Shown here one piece after another: positions 34,421 to 46,692 of a stretch of DNA of 64,000 nt. How positions within the stretch are numbered: position 1 is the stretch's first letter; every line of letters starts with the position of its first letter. The DNA is from Carettochelys insculpta (lineage: Eukaryota > Chordata > Testudines > Carettochelyidae). The translations under genes were made by a program, and so were the position numbers. Location of the stretch: NCBI RefSeq assembly GCF_033958435.1, contig NC_134147.1:47672001-47736000 (forward strand), given 5' to 3'. The notes under the pieces are model-generated. The model saw only the letters and a list, made by a program, of their open reading frames with translations. It was not told where the DNA came from and ran no database searches.

Positions 34421-37400
34421 CGTCTGCCTTCCTTTCCGTGCTGCTCAGTGATTCAGCCACAAAAGAGGGCCAGGGAGACACAATCTTGCCCATGGCTGAA
34501 GTGCCTTCTACTGGTTCCCAGTCACTGTAGCTCAGAATGCTGCTTCTCACAGCGGAATAGAGGGCGGCTACAGGTGGGGCACAGCACTTTGGTGGCGAGG
34601 AACAAATGCCATCACCAACAGCCAGCCAGGCCAATTCTGCTTTCCTGTCCCTTCTGATTTTTCTCTGCTGTAACTGCTCTGTTTGAGCTGAGCTTCTGCC
34701 TGAATTTCCCAGTGGGAGCAGGCGTGGAATCTGGCCAGCTAGAGAATAAAGCTTGCAGAAAGTACTGTGACAGTACCACAGAAATCCATGTTATAGGAAA
34801 CAGAGCTGCCAAGTGACCTCTACAGATGACACCTCCTAGTCACAGATGTTCCTGAGCTGAGCAAGTCACAACTCTGCTCTCACCCACTGACCATGGATTA
34901 GCAAAAACCTGGGTTTAAATTTTGCTGCTTGAGTGCATTTCTAGCAATGTTTTGCAACCCCCCCCCCACACACTCCCCCCGCCCCAGGCCTATGTGCAAA
35001 CACGAGTCCATGCACAGGAGTCTATTTCCTTGCATGGTAAGTGCCTGAGGTCTCACATTGCACGTTCCACTAGCACCCAACATGTGCTTAAAATATTCCA
35101 GATATTAACAACATTTCGCTAGTCACCAAGTCCAGCTCAGCTGCGCTGGGCTGGAGCCCATTTGAAATGTTAGCTTACTAATCAACTCATTGGCAGCAGC
35201 TTGTTGTGATGCCAGTCTCTGTGGGAATTATTAACACCTTGCTATTCTCAGCGTTTGGGAGAAAAGAGCAGTGGAACTACCACCTGTTACAAACAGCCGT
35301 AGTAGATGAGTCCTGCAAGACTTGTTTACCATTTACTGAAATTGCAGAGCTGGAAGACTAGGTACCCATCACAGCGAGACAAAGCCACTCAGTCCTTGCT
35401 TGGCGCCTCATGATTAAAAGGGAACAAAGACCTGGCTGCCTGGGCTGTGGGATCACATTTCTTCCTTTGCAGATTATGTGTGGTAGTAAGGAAAACTCAA
35501 TTTATAAAAGCAGGCCTGCCCTAGGTTTTGTCCTGCCCAGGCCATTTGAGACTTGACAGTCAGGGATTCAGGCGTTCGGCACTCACCCAGCCAAGGAAAA
35601 GGCACTTGTTTTAATGGTAAGCCCAGGATGATGCCACAGCAATGGTGGGGCAAGCGCCTGCAAAAACCAAGCACATCCCGCTCGCGGCTGTGAGCCCATG
35701 ATGCTCATCAGGAGCCAAGGATGTGCCACCCCACCAAGGAGCCAGCAGTGATGTGATTAGTTGGCAGTCAGTGGGGGATGAGCCAAAGAGCTGGCCGTGC
35801 AGTGGTACCTCTGCAGCCTCACGGGGAACGTGCCATAGCAATTATGGCTTTACTAAAGAACACAGGCAGCATTACACATGCTTCCAGCAGCGCCGTGGGC
35901 ACAGGGTGAAGAGCTTCAGGTTAGTTTTCAGCATCAGCCTGAGCCAGGGGAGTTTATGTCCCAGCGCCATCTTCTGTGGCTCAGCAGGAGGCCTGTTAAC
36001 CACCTCGGGTAGCTCGGAGGCATGCACAGGCTGCTTGATGCAGGGCCTGGTCACGTCCCATGCGGGCGCCGGCATTGCACAGCTAGATGTAAATCTGCTG
36101 AGCGGTGTTTGTCACACATCCCTACTCGCGAGTCACTGTGCTCCCAGCCCACGGAGGGCTGGTTCCAAGCAGCGTTACACAGCTGGTTGCCAGGGGCAGG
36201 GGGAGGACGACTCAGTCTGGAAAGGTGCCTGCGTTGAATGGAGCTGGGGGGGGGGGCGGGGCTATGGCTGTGGCAACTGATGGAAATGGTGCTCCATGCT
36301 TGTTGCTGATGCAGGTGCTCATTGCTCTCGGCCCAGGCCGTTCAGCTCATTGTACTTAGTGCCTGAGGGCAATAGCACTGAGCTACCACACAGGGCTGGT
36401 GTGAGGCTGAACTTGGCCAAAGAGCTGCCAGAGCGTTACACAGGGGCCAGCATGTGGAAACGTGGTGAATGCGGTCAGCTGCTGACAGACAAACCAGGTC
36501 ATCCAAAGGTACCATGCAGATGGCTTGGTAACCCGTCTTCTGCTATCACCCGCCGCCTCCCGGCTGCTCGGCAACCACCGCTCAGCTTAGCGGCTGAGCA
36601 GACCTGGCCTGCACACAGACGGCTCTTTCCAGGAAACACGCCCAGCGCGCTACGCCAGCCCAGCTCCGGATGAACACCCCAGATGTGTTCACAGGAAGGC
36701 ACATCCAAACCGTTCCAGGGGCTTCGGGGTGTGGGGGAGGGGCGGCATTGTGGCACGGCAGCTGGCTCCCTGGTGGGCAAGCAGGCTGCTCAGATCAGTG
36801 GCGCCAACAGCCACCGCGGGCCCAGGGACAAGGTGTGGAGGGGCCTAGGGCCGCACTCCCCAAGAAAGGTGGAGCCGCGGTTGGAAGGGGCAGGGCCAAG
36901 GGCAGGCAGCCTTTAGTGCTGCCCAGAGAACAACGCTGTGCCCAACTGGCGCTCGGCAGCCATGTAGCACGGTGCGGTGACGCACACAGATGGTCAAAGG
37001 GGCCCACAGCTCCTGGCCACTGCTGCTGTTGTGGCAGGGCTGGAGGCCCAGGCCCCTTAGAAAAGCCGGGCCCTCCCGCCTGGCAAAGCTGGTGCCCCCC
37101 TTGCCCCTCCCCTCCATCACTGGGCCTGCTCACGTTTCCGGCTACCCCACTCCCAGGCTGCTCACCAGAGGGGCAGGACACCAGTGCCCTGGTGCTGGCC
37201 CAGCTAGTCGGGTGTCTAGGTGGACCTGCCAGGGGCATGGCCGGCCAGGCAGGCTACTGGGGAGCCAGCTGGGAGCCAGGCAGTCCATCAGGCAGGTATT
37301 ATCAGGCTCTGGAAGCCAGACAGCCACTTGCCAACCTACGGGCTGGATGGTTTGCGTTGCCTGGTTCACCAGAAGCAATACGCTTCAGGGGAACGTTGCT

Positions 37401-39059
37401 CTTTTCAGCTGCGGCCTTGGCCGGTGAAAAGCTGCTCTTCAGATGCCAGGCCCAGCTCCATTCTTTAGCTGAACCGTCGCGCCCTGGTGGGCCCACCATG
37501 GGGCTGAGTTCCCAGCAACCCTCCTGGAGGCGGCAGCCCTGATTGGGCGCCCTCCTCAGCTCCTCAGCACACTCATACTGAACCGCGGAGCCAGGCTACT
37601 CCCACCCCCAAGCCACGAGTGGAGGGGCTCAAGCTGGGTGTGGTGGGCTGAGCCCTGCGTGTCCAGTGCCGCTGGAGGGGAGACGCTGTGAGGCCCGTAG
37701 GCACAGCTGGGGCAGTGTTCATTTTCTGTGGGCCCAGATGCAAACATTTCTGTGCCCCTTGTCCCCAGGCTGCACTGGAGCATGACAAGGGGGGGGGGGG
37801 GGCCGGATCAGGCCCCAGAGCACAGGTCTGGCTAGCGGCTGAGGGGCCTGGCGTGGCAGGGACACCCCTTCCGCTCCGGCCAGTGCAGGGGCATCATTTA
37901 CAAACTGGTACTTACTGGGCTGCCTGGCCCTGTGCTGCCTGCACGTCCCTGTCCTGCGACAGCCGGACCAGGCTGTGCCTCAGCCTCCCTATGACCAGCA
38001 CCACCCCCAAAGCACAGTACTCTGTACACCAGCCCTGCCCCACCACACCGGCCCAGAACCCCCACTCCCTTCTCTCCCACCCCACATATTGGTCCTGCCA
38101 CCGCACAGCCCAGCACCTCGTCCCCTGCCCCAGACCTCCCTTGAACCCCATGTCCTGCCCGCCCCCCATACTGACTAGCCCTGTAGGGAGGTGACTGTGT
38201 CTGCTGGGCTCAGCCGGCAGCGCAGCCCGGGCTGGGCCGAGAGCAGGGACTCACAATGCCTTCACCACATACAGGTACCGCCATCTTTTGAATTCACACC
38301 CGACTGGTGTGCTGATAATGCTGGCGTTCGGTTGCGTGGGTGTTCCGGTCACACGTTTGTGTGGCTTGGTGCTGATTGCAGCCTGTTGCACTTGTTCCCG
38401 GGTGTCCCACAGTCGGCAAAGGGAAACGTGGCCACCCGGCCTGAGAACTATAAAGGACCTTCTGCCTGGTGTGGCTCTCGGTGGGCGCACTGGCCCATGG
38501 GATGGAGCAGCGTTCGCAGACCTGAGGGGTAGCCTTGGCAAGCAGGCACGCACTGGCAGTTGTTTCAGGGATAAACTGGAGATGCCAATGAGGCCTGCTG
38601 CATGTTTTCTGCAAAGGCCTGGGCACCCACTGGGAGCGCTTCACCGGACAAGCTGAGGGTGGCTGTCAGCCAGCCCCTGGATGAGCGTGCTTGAGAAAGG
38701 GGCTGCACCTGCTTCCTTTGGGAAGGAGCTGTCAGCTTTTTGTAAGCACCTTTTTGGTGCCACAGTTTCATTCAGTTCACGCGGCAGTAGGGCTACCGTG
38801 GCCGGGAAGAGAAGCCATTCAGCGCTCAAGCACCTGACTACTGCGACACTCCCAGAGGCAGGAGACAAGTTCACACCCAGGCCCACTGGCACAGCAGGCT
38901 GGGTGGTAGCTCAGGGTGAGCGATAACGCGAGCCCTTGGCACTGGTGCGGTTGTATTGCTCTGGGCTGCCGCTATCCTAGAGGAACTGATATTTCTAGTG
39001 CAGCTGTCCCTGAACAGACACACTCTCCTGGCTGAATGCCAGTTTTACTTGAACTCCCC
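34421..39059. other. No recognised gene (4.6 kb, GC-rich from 35.7 kb)
   Basis: Long overlapping frames (for example 36670-37542 and 37688-38194) lie in GC-rich DNA, have proline/glycine-rich composition and mirror frames on the other strand; none shows a domain. G runs at 36246-36256 and 37789-37802. Confidence 0.4.
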
Positions 39060-39133
39060 AGTCTTTGGAAACTAGTTATTGGAAACTCGATGGCCTCTCG
39101 AGGTCCCTTCCAGTCCTACTCTTCTATGATTGT
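39060..39133 (+). mobile_element. CR1 3' end fragment
   Basis: GATGGCCTCTCGAGGTCCCTT, then CCAGTCCTA and CTATGATT, is the diagnostic CR1 3' terminus with a decayed ATTCTATG tail. Nothing of the coding region can be seen upstream. Confidence 0.65.
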
Positions 39134-41585
39134 CAGGCTTCACTTGGCACTATGCCGCCAATGACCTCCTTCCAGATGGCAAACCTGCTCGCTCAGGCTT
39201 TAGCCCTAATGACTGCCAGATTCCAGGCCAGCCAGCAGCCCAGGCTGTCCCACTGTGGAGTCATGCCCCTCTTAGTGTCGCTTTTCCCCTGCACTGACGA
39301 ACAGCTGCCCCGTCCTTGCCGCCTACCTCGCCCTCTCACTTCTCCTGGGTTTGGGGAGACACACTCAGCACACCGCGCTGTCTGGCAAAGGTCTGGCTCC
39401 AGTGGACAATGGTGTGCATTAGTAGGGCCTGTTGGTGGTGTGGCGTAGCTCCTTAGCCTGCAGTATTGCCCCCCCCGCCCCCCCCCTGCAATAGAGAAGG
39501 ATGAAACCTCAGCTTCATGGATGCCTGTTCACGAATATTTAGGGTGCTGCACACCCACTGCTTAAACTGAGTAGCATGCGCATGTATGAATGCCGTTACA
39601 CACCTGGAACTGTTAGCCTGGCTGGGATAGTGGGAAGGGAAGGCAACTTGTGGGTGGTCCCAAAACCTGCTATTTGCCCAAGCCACATTCTACTCAAACT
39701 ATGTTGCTTTCTGATGGGAACTAAAGCCCTGCAGAGCCCTGATTCAAGTACATTTCTGTGTCACTGCAGTAGGGGAACGCATCTCAGGACAGAACACTGC
39801 TCCTGAGGCTCACATTAAGCATCAGCTGGCAAATTTCAATGAGCTAAACAAGCCAGGTAAATGGCTGAATGTGTTTAAATAATGCTCAGGGTGTTCCAAA
39901 GTGAGAAAGGTCAGACTGAAAAACGGGGATTATGGCTTTAGTACACTCTGCACTCCTCCTCGCCTCACAGTAGACAATATTAAGGGCAGCATATTGGAGC
40001 GTTAATTTTGAATTCATTGGCTTTTGTCAGTCCCACCACAACATTAACAGTAGCCCCATGTAATTTTGTGTATTTAATTTTACAGTAGGCTGTGCCATTA
40101 TGTACTTCCTGTAAATATTTGATCACTGCATCTCCTCTAGGATTATTTTATCAACAGTAAAGGTATTTAAATATCAATCTTGTCATATTACTGCCATTAT
40201 ATTTTCATTTGAAGATGTGATTGACAGAAAACGAACTGCCTGCACTAGCTCTAACGTGTCTTTTCACTGAGCGCTCTAATGCCAGAGGCTACAGAAGAAA
40301 GGCGCAGACTAATCGGAAATGAATGCTTTGTTGGAGTTATGTAGCTTTTGTACTGCAGATTAGTAATGTGAGTCTAGCAGGGGTCTCTTTCCAAGTGCAC
40401 AACAGAGCTGAGCTTTTCGTATCACCTGCCATCGCTTTCCAGCCTTAAAAAAGAAAACATCTTCCCATGTCCTCGTGCGGTTTAATATCAAATGCTGCTT
40501 CACCAGCAGCTTGGAGACCTGAATTGAAGTTTTGCAATAGTAAGCGCTTGACTTAGCTAACCTATGAAATTTCTGTTTTGGCAATAAAATGGATTGCATG
40601 CCAGGCCTGTGTTTTCCCACCTAGCTCAGAATAGCAAGCCACTACAGACAAGTCAACGTTTCGATTTATGGCCAGTTACGGACAGGCTGGTAATGCTGTT
40701 CTAATGTTGCGAAATTGCTGTGAAATTGTCATGTGTCTAAACCGCTTGGTGGGCCAGATCTATGGTCGGTCCCTGAAGCTTACTTAGCTCTTATGCAAGC
40801 ATATGGCAACAGGCCTGAGGACCAGAATGCCAATGCGGGGAAGCACGTGAGCCCATGTTATGCGCCAAGGAAAGCCAGAGTGTTTCAGTAAGGGCTTTGC
40901 TGAAGGAGGGCTCAAGTTTTGGCTCTAGGTGGGCTGGGGGCGGGGAACAACCTCACCTGGGCTGGTTAATTAGGTTTGCACCCCTCCAAGGCAGTTGGTG
41001 CCCGTTGGTGCCCTACAGCCATGCCTGGCAGGCACGCAGCATGACTTTGGCCTGGGCTTGTCCGGTGGCCTGAGGGGATGGCTCGGGCATGGCATTTCCC
41101 AGAGCAATGGCAACCGAGGCTTTGAGGTGCAGCAGCAAAGTGCCCCTGCAAAATTGCTTAGGGCCTCGGAGGAACCATGTGAGAGCACAGCCTGGAGCTG
41201 GTCATTAGCCAGCACAGAGCTCTGGCTCTGGCTTTCTTGCATGGACAGTGGGCGAACAGCAGGGAAATAATTGGCTGCTCCCCAAACTATCATCTCAGTG
41301 GTTTGTCAAGGATTTAAATGGGTAACGCCCATTAGTGCTAACAGGTGCGTAGTCCCTCCATGTCCCTGGGGGGGCTGAGGAGCGAAGAGATTGTTCTAAC
41401 ATTTCTCTTACAGGAAAGGTCAAAAGCTGCGGCTCTTTTACACTCGCTCCAGATATTCAATTAACATACACTGGCATTTTCACCAGCTCCAAACTGTCAT
41501 TGTGGTAGCTGCAATTAAACTGAACCTTAGAGATGAAGCAAAAGCTTGGAACAGGTGCTTTGATGGTATGGTCAAGTGGACTGAG
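39134..41585. other. No recognised feature (2.4 kb)
   Basis: No gene or named repeat recognised; a C-rich run lies at 39468-39488. Confidence 0.35.
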
Positions 41586-41735
41586 AATGGGGCTGGAGTC
41601 CAGGAATTGCCTAATTCTGTCTCCGACACTGACTCACTGCGTGACCTTGTGCAAGTCACTTAGTCTCTCTGTTGCGCAGCTTCCTGCATATAAAGGTGAC
41701 TAACAACACTGCCATACCTTTTAGGGGGTTTGGCT
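41586..41735 (+). repeat. MIR/CORE-SINE relic
   Basis: Matches the MIR core pattern: CTGACTCACTGCGTGACCTT, GTGCAAGTCACTTAG and CTCTCTGTTG followed by a CCTGCATATAAAGG end. The tRNA-like head is not clear. Confidence 0.65.
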
Positions 41736-42714
41736 AGACTATTAGCAGGCACACGGAGCACCATGACAGTGTCACATAGCATTAGTGCTTCTTAGTGTAA
41801 CATCAACAGACAGAACCAAACCAGGGCCGTGTGCAGCTTACTGCATGAACTGCTACAACTGCCTGAGCTAAAAGGGTGCTGGCTCTCAGCTCAGACACAC
41901 ATTCTTTCACGGCACAAGTGGTCTATGTGTCTCTCTGTGGGAGAGTGACCCACGTCCTGCGGGTGTGTGAGTTACACCATTGCCTTATTCCATAACTAAT
42001 CTGCCTTCTCGCCGACTCCAGTCAAAGGTTGCACTGGCGAGTAAGAGAAATGATTAGGCATCTGTGTAGCCTTGGCAATATCCCTTAGGGTCAGCGATTT
42101 AAAGCGCTGTAGGTAACTAGTCCTAGAAACATCAGGGCCTTAATATGTGTGCAGCAGCTCCCCATCTGCAATAGATAGCGAAACTCCCAGTCGCTGCCCT
42201 CCGCCTCTTTTAGCCTGTCAGTGCTTCAGAGCCGTGGCTGATGCCGGGCGTGCAGCTTTAGCAGCACAAAGCCTCAGTGAGGAGCAATGTGTTCTCTTGC
42301 CTACGGAGCAAAGCATCTTTGTGATGGGGCTGACCTGCTGGGCAACAACAGGGGATCCTTGTGCTATGGTCATGGCAATGTGGGGGCGGGGGGAAAAATG
42401 CGTCCGTCTGCATTGTGCATTCGCTGAGCCCCTCACAACCAGTGTGCAAGGCAGCCACTGCCGTGGAAAGGGGTTAAGCTGTTGCAGACTAACAGGAGAA
42501 GCTTGCGCCAGCTTGCAAGTTACGCTTGTTCTCCCAGAGGCCTTGGACATACGTGATGCATGACGGGTGAAACCGCTGCAGACTTTGCCGCCTGATGCTT
42601 TATTCTAGCAATGTAAGTCTATGGCTCTAGCACTGTAGTACCTTATTATCCACTACTAGTAGGTTTCCCCGTCAATGCCCCCGAACAGCACAGTGCTCTG
42701 ACCCCCTCCCCCTC

Positions 42715-42840
42715 CACAGGGAACTGGGGCACAAAGAAGGTGAAGTGACTTACCTAAGGTCACACTGAGAATCAGTGGCTGAGCCAGGACTTGGTTCCAG
42801 ATCTACTGGGTCCCAGCCTGGTGCCCTGACCAACCATCGG
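42715..42840 (-). repeat. MIR/CORE-SINE relic
   Basis: Reverse-oriented core: GTGACTTACCTAAGGTCACAC, then GAGCCAGGACTTGG and TCCCAGCCTGGTGCCCTGAC. It abuts a half copy of the palindromic repeat. Confidence 0.65.
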
Positions 42841-42846
42841 CTGCTT

Positions 42847-42941
42847 CAAAACAAAAAGCAGTCAAGTAGCACTTTAAAGACTAGCAAAATAGTTTATTAG
42901 GTGAGCTTTTGTGGGACAGACCCACTTCTTCAGACCATCTG
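42847..42941. repeat. Palindromic dispersed repeat, copy 6 (one arm)
   Basis: AAGCAGTCAAGTAGCACTTT, then AAAGACTAGC, TTTATTAGGTGAGCTTTTG and ACAGACCCACTTCTTCAGA, closely matching the arms at 2900-3157. Confidence 0.7.
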
Positions 42942-44164
42942 CTGCTTGATGGCCTTTTGGCAAGCAGGCGGGGGCTCACTCTGGTGCCGAACGGCAATGC
43001 AGTCACATCGCACTAGCCCCTTACTGCAACTGGCTTGCATTTTTCGTCTGTGTTGACAGCAAGCTTGAGTGGCAGGGGGCTGACTGGGGAGCCCTGCTAT
43101 GGCAAGATGTAGCTGCTCTACATGAGTGCATGGCCAGGCTCTGTGGGCCAGCCTGTGTTGTGATGTGTACGGCCGTGCACCACACAGATTTTTTTTTAAA
43201 GAAGCAGTACAGTCACCTTAAGAAAACGGCCTGACACTTGCAGGGATTAAAGGCTACTCTAGCCCAGGAGGCATTGAGCAAGGTTTAGCCGCCCGGGGCT
43301 GATGGGCACTGGGAGGTACTCAGCCAAAAAACCACACACACAGCTAAGCAAACATATGCCCGTGAGCCCTGCATGAAGACAAGACCTAACAAAAGACAAC
43401 AGCTCACGTTATGTAAAGGAAACAAAAATAATTACCTGAGCCAAAAGCGCTCTTCTAATTATATACACAGCAGTGAAAAGGTGCGGGCAGTGTTAACACG
43501 CTTCAGGCTGATCGCAGGGACATGGAGAGCTCAGAAAAAAATACGTATTAAAGACTTACTAGGCTTAGTGTGAAAGAACTAGGTGGAGCCTCACCGCCAT
43601 AAACCAGCTGTGCCGAGAGCAGGGAGCCAGGAGTTAGCCAGTGCACACGTAACAGCTGCAGCACTTGGCATGGGGCTCGCAGGTAGCCGCTGAACAGAGG
43701 GAAGGGGGTTGGGACACAGGGGCTCCCACACCCCAAATCTGTTCCCTGGCAGGAGCAGTGGGCACAGGGCTGGGGGGGGCGGCACAGGGTGGCCCCTCCC
43801 ACTGGGTGAGGCTGTGGCACATGCCCTGAACCCAGTGGCTAGTTGACTCTGGAGGGAGGGCGGGTGGCCTTGTGGCAGGGAGGCCATCTCAGAAAAGCTA
43901 GGCCAGGCCAGGTGTGGGCCGGGAGCCACTGCTGCTGACAAGCAGCATCTCTGCTCAGAATGGGGCCTCAGCCTGAGGCCTCAGGGCTCCTAGCTAGAGT
44001 GTCCAGGTGGCAGGAGGGACCCCAATCCCTCTGTCCCTACCCCCCCATCATTGCCCACCCACCAATGGGCAATGGCTCATGGTCCTCCACCCCCATCCCT
44101 TGACCAGTGTCCCCTCCATCTCTGGCCCACCTAGTCAAGCTGGAATGCCCACCCCACTTTATGA
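42942..44164. other. No recognised feature
   Basis: GC-rich from 43.6 kb on. It may contain the worn left part of the Harbinger relic that follows, but no terminus or Myb-like domain could be seen. Confidence 0.35.
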
Positions 44165-44470
44165 CCCCCCCCCCCATTGAAATAGTTATCCCCCCCCCCC
44201 CATGTTACCATTTAAATCTTTGTTTAGTGTTGTACAGTTATTTGTAAATACAATTTAATGGTTTCTAACCTCCCCAAGTCCTTGATTATTGCGGGGGGGG
44301 GGGGGCGTTGCTCAGGTGCCGGTCAGTGTTCCCTGTGGGTGCAAGCCTCCTGGAGGGCTTCCCAGCTGTGCCGCCCCACCACACTGCAGTTGACCTGGTG
44401 GTCGGGGCCACACTGGGGCGCTCATATCCGGGGGGCAGCCTCGGCCCTCCAGCCCTGGGGGAGGGTCTCC

Positions 44471-45430
44471 TCACGTGCCTCGATGAGGTTGTGGAGGGTG
44501 CAGCAGGCCCTCATGACCTGGGGGACTTTCTCCACCCCCCAGCATCAAGGTGTGTGGGAGGCATTTAAATCTCACCTTCAAGCAGCCAAAGGCACACACA
44601 AATTGGTGGCAGGCCCTCGTGAGCTGAGTGTTGAAGAGTTCTGGGGCGGGGGCGGGGGGGTGAGGCAGCCCATATATGGCCACAAAATGAAGGGCTGCAG
44701 GGGGTACGCTGGAGCACCCACCAGGCAGAGTGACATCCCCGTGGCACATCTCCACTGGGGGAAGTAGGTACCATCCACCATCCTGCGGTACAGGGTGGTG
44801 TTGCAGAAAATATGCATGTCACGTGCTCAGCCTGGCCACCCACATCAATGTCCATGAACCACCCTCTGCTGTCCGGCACTGCCTGGAGCACAATGGAATG
44901 GTGACCTTTACTGCTCTAGTCGCAGCCAGGGCCCTGATGGGGATTTGCATGTTGTCAATCCCCCTGAAGCACTGTGCAAACCCAAAGTTGGCAAACCCCA
45001 CAACGGCTGCATCCAGGGCCCTGCTGCACATGACTCGCTGCAGCAGCACCTCATTGATAGCTCTTGGTGCCTGCAAGGGACACAGAGCCAGTGTGCTTAT
45101 TCGTGCCCTTTCCCACTCCCCAGGGACTCCCTCCAGCTCTACAATGCCCTGTGCCCACCCCCAGCAAGGCACCCCTCCAGCCACAGGCCTCCGTCTGGAT
45201 GGGGTGTCATGTCTCCCCTGGCTTGGCCTCCCTGCCCCCATCCCATCTCTGAGGGTTCCCCCTTGCCAGGCAGCCCCCACCCCGAGCCAGGCCAGGGAAC
45301 AACGCATGGCTTACCTCAAGGACAACAGCCCCAATGATGGACTTGCCCACCCTGATTGTTTCCTGACAGAGTAATAGCTGTCCAGGAGGGCCAGCTTCTA
45401 GAGTGGAATGGCCATTTGCAACTAACCAAC
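44471..45430 (-). pseudogene. Harbinger transposase pseudogene (element 3)
   Basis: Fragments in several frames align with the intact transposase at 5235: an exon 1 end with VGKSIIGAVVLEV, then exon 2 pieces APRAINEVLLQR, FAQCFRGIDNMQIPIRA and, after frameshifts, FVCAFGCLKVRFKCL. The intron is kept at the same place, 45314-45071, with GAG|GTAAGC and CCTTGCAG|GC. Catalytic positions are damaged: the DGTH motif reads DNMQ and the Glu before SFGCLK is replaced. Non-functional. Confidence 0.75.
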
Positions 45431-45495
45431 AGGCAGACTCGAACCTGGGCCCACTAGAACTTAGGACAGGCACCTCTACCACTTGAGGTGAGGGC
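45395..45495 (-). repeat. tRNA-derived SINE head (possible)
   Basis: On minus, AAGTGGTAGAGGTGCC resembles an A box and GGTTCGAGTCT is a good B box about 30 bp later. No cloverleaf can be completed, so this looks like a SINE head or tRNA fragment, not a working tRNA gene. Confidence 0.45.
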
Positions 45496-46559
45496 CAGCT
45501 GGCTTTTGGCTTAAGCTGTAGAGGACACTTATTCTTTCTCTGTGAAGTGGTCTAGGTACCACTACATGGGCCAGTTAACCACACGTAGGTGTGTGGGTCA
45601 CATACACACTTCTTGAGAGACAGGGCTGGCCACATCCGGGTCTCCTGCCATCGAAGGATGGGGGCAAGCCAGCTGCAGAGCTCCAGGAATGGCTCCTTCT
45701 TCATTCAGAGGGTCTGCAGCCAGCATACATTGTCCCATTCAACCATGACCACCCTGTCCCACCAATCAGAGCTAGCAGTGTGGATCCACATGTGCTGGAT
45801 AGCCCGGGGGTGGGGAGGCGGCAGGGGCCATGGCATGTTGGGACCCCTGGGCCTGGGTCTCCTGCACCATACGAGGCTTAGGAGGGTGTCCAGGAGAATG
45901 CCTAGCAGCTGGGTCAGGGCAACCCTGTGGGTCTGCAGCTACTGGGGGGTCCGTTACAGAGGGTTCTGAGGGTCAGGACCAGGCACAGGCTCAGCCTTGC
46001 TGTAAGCAGCACAGCAGACTTCATCAGCACATGCAGCGGGGGCCCTTTAATGCGGCACGCGGCCTGCGCCCCCGGAAGAGCTTTCCAGCCATGGGACCCT
46101 GTCCGCAGCAGTTCCTGCCCGTCTTTGGGCAGAGGGCCATGGCTGCGGAGAGGCGATCTCCCGGAAGAAGGGGCAGCTCTTTCGGAATGCGTTTAATGTG
46201 TGGACACCATCTTCCGGAAGACGCTCCTCTGGCAGACAGCTTCCGGAGGGGCTTCTTCCGAAAGGTCGCGTGTGTGCAGACATGGCCTTTGTGTTTGGCC
46301 TCCTGGGGCGGAATGTGTCCTAAGACCCTCATCTGCTTACACAGCGCATGTAAAGGCCAGAAGCCACTCGTGTTCTTGCTTTCAGGGGCTGGGCTTGGCG
46401 TGTGCTCCCTACAGCTGCTTGTTGGTAGGAAGCTGGGGGCTGCTCCAGAGAGCTTGCTGGTCTAAGACGGATGGGACCCGGGAGGCACAACTCTCCTCTG
46501 GGTTTTGGCTGGCCCCATCACATTGTAGCTGAGCACCTCACCAGCTGTAATGGACTTAC

Positions 46560-46692
46560 CCTCACAACACCCCTTGGAGCAGGGAGAGAGGGAACGACTT
46601 GCCCAAGTCACCCAGGTAGCCTGTGGTAAAACAGACCTCTGACTCCATGGCCACCTGAGTGCCACTGCTCTAACCACTGGTCCAGCCTTCCC
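46560..46692 (-). repeat. MIR/CORE-SINE relic
   Basis: On minus, CAGTGGTTAGAGCAGTGGC (A-box region) leads to CTGGGTGACTTGGGCAAGTC and CCCTCTCTCCCTGC, the MIR core order. Confidence 0.7.

Larger units (their letters stand above)
44165..46287 (-). mobile_element. Decayed Harbinger-type element 3 (left end not found)
   Basis: Contains a transposase pseudogene on minus. Its right end, read inwards, starts GGCCATGTCTGCACAC and continues with a subterminal array of TTCCGGAAG units in both orientations (46066-46262). CCCTTTAATG at about 46038 corresponds to the promoter-like motif of the other copies. The left terminal repeat and second gene are not recognisable. C and G homopolymers at 44165-44201 and 44293-44305 flank the transposase 3' end. 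Confidence 0.65.

Noticed and set aside
36670..37542. 290-codon plus frame in GC-rich DNA
   Set aside because: Pro/Gly/Trp-rich, with equally long frames on the opposite strand, no domain and no start or splice context; chance openness from high GC.
45395..45495. Functional tRNA gene
   Set aside because: A and B box-like sequences are present but acceptor and anticodon arms do not pair, so only a SINE or tRNA fragment is claimed.
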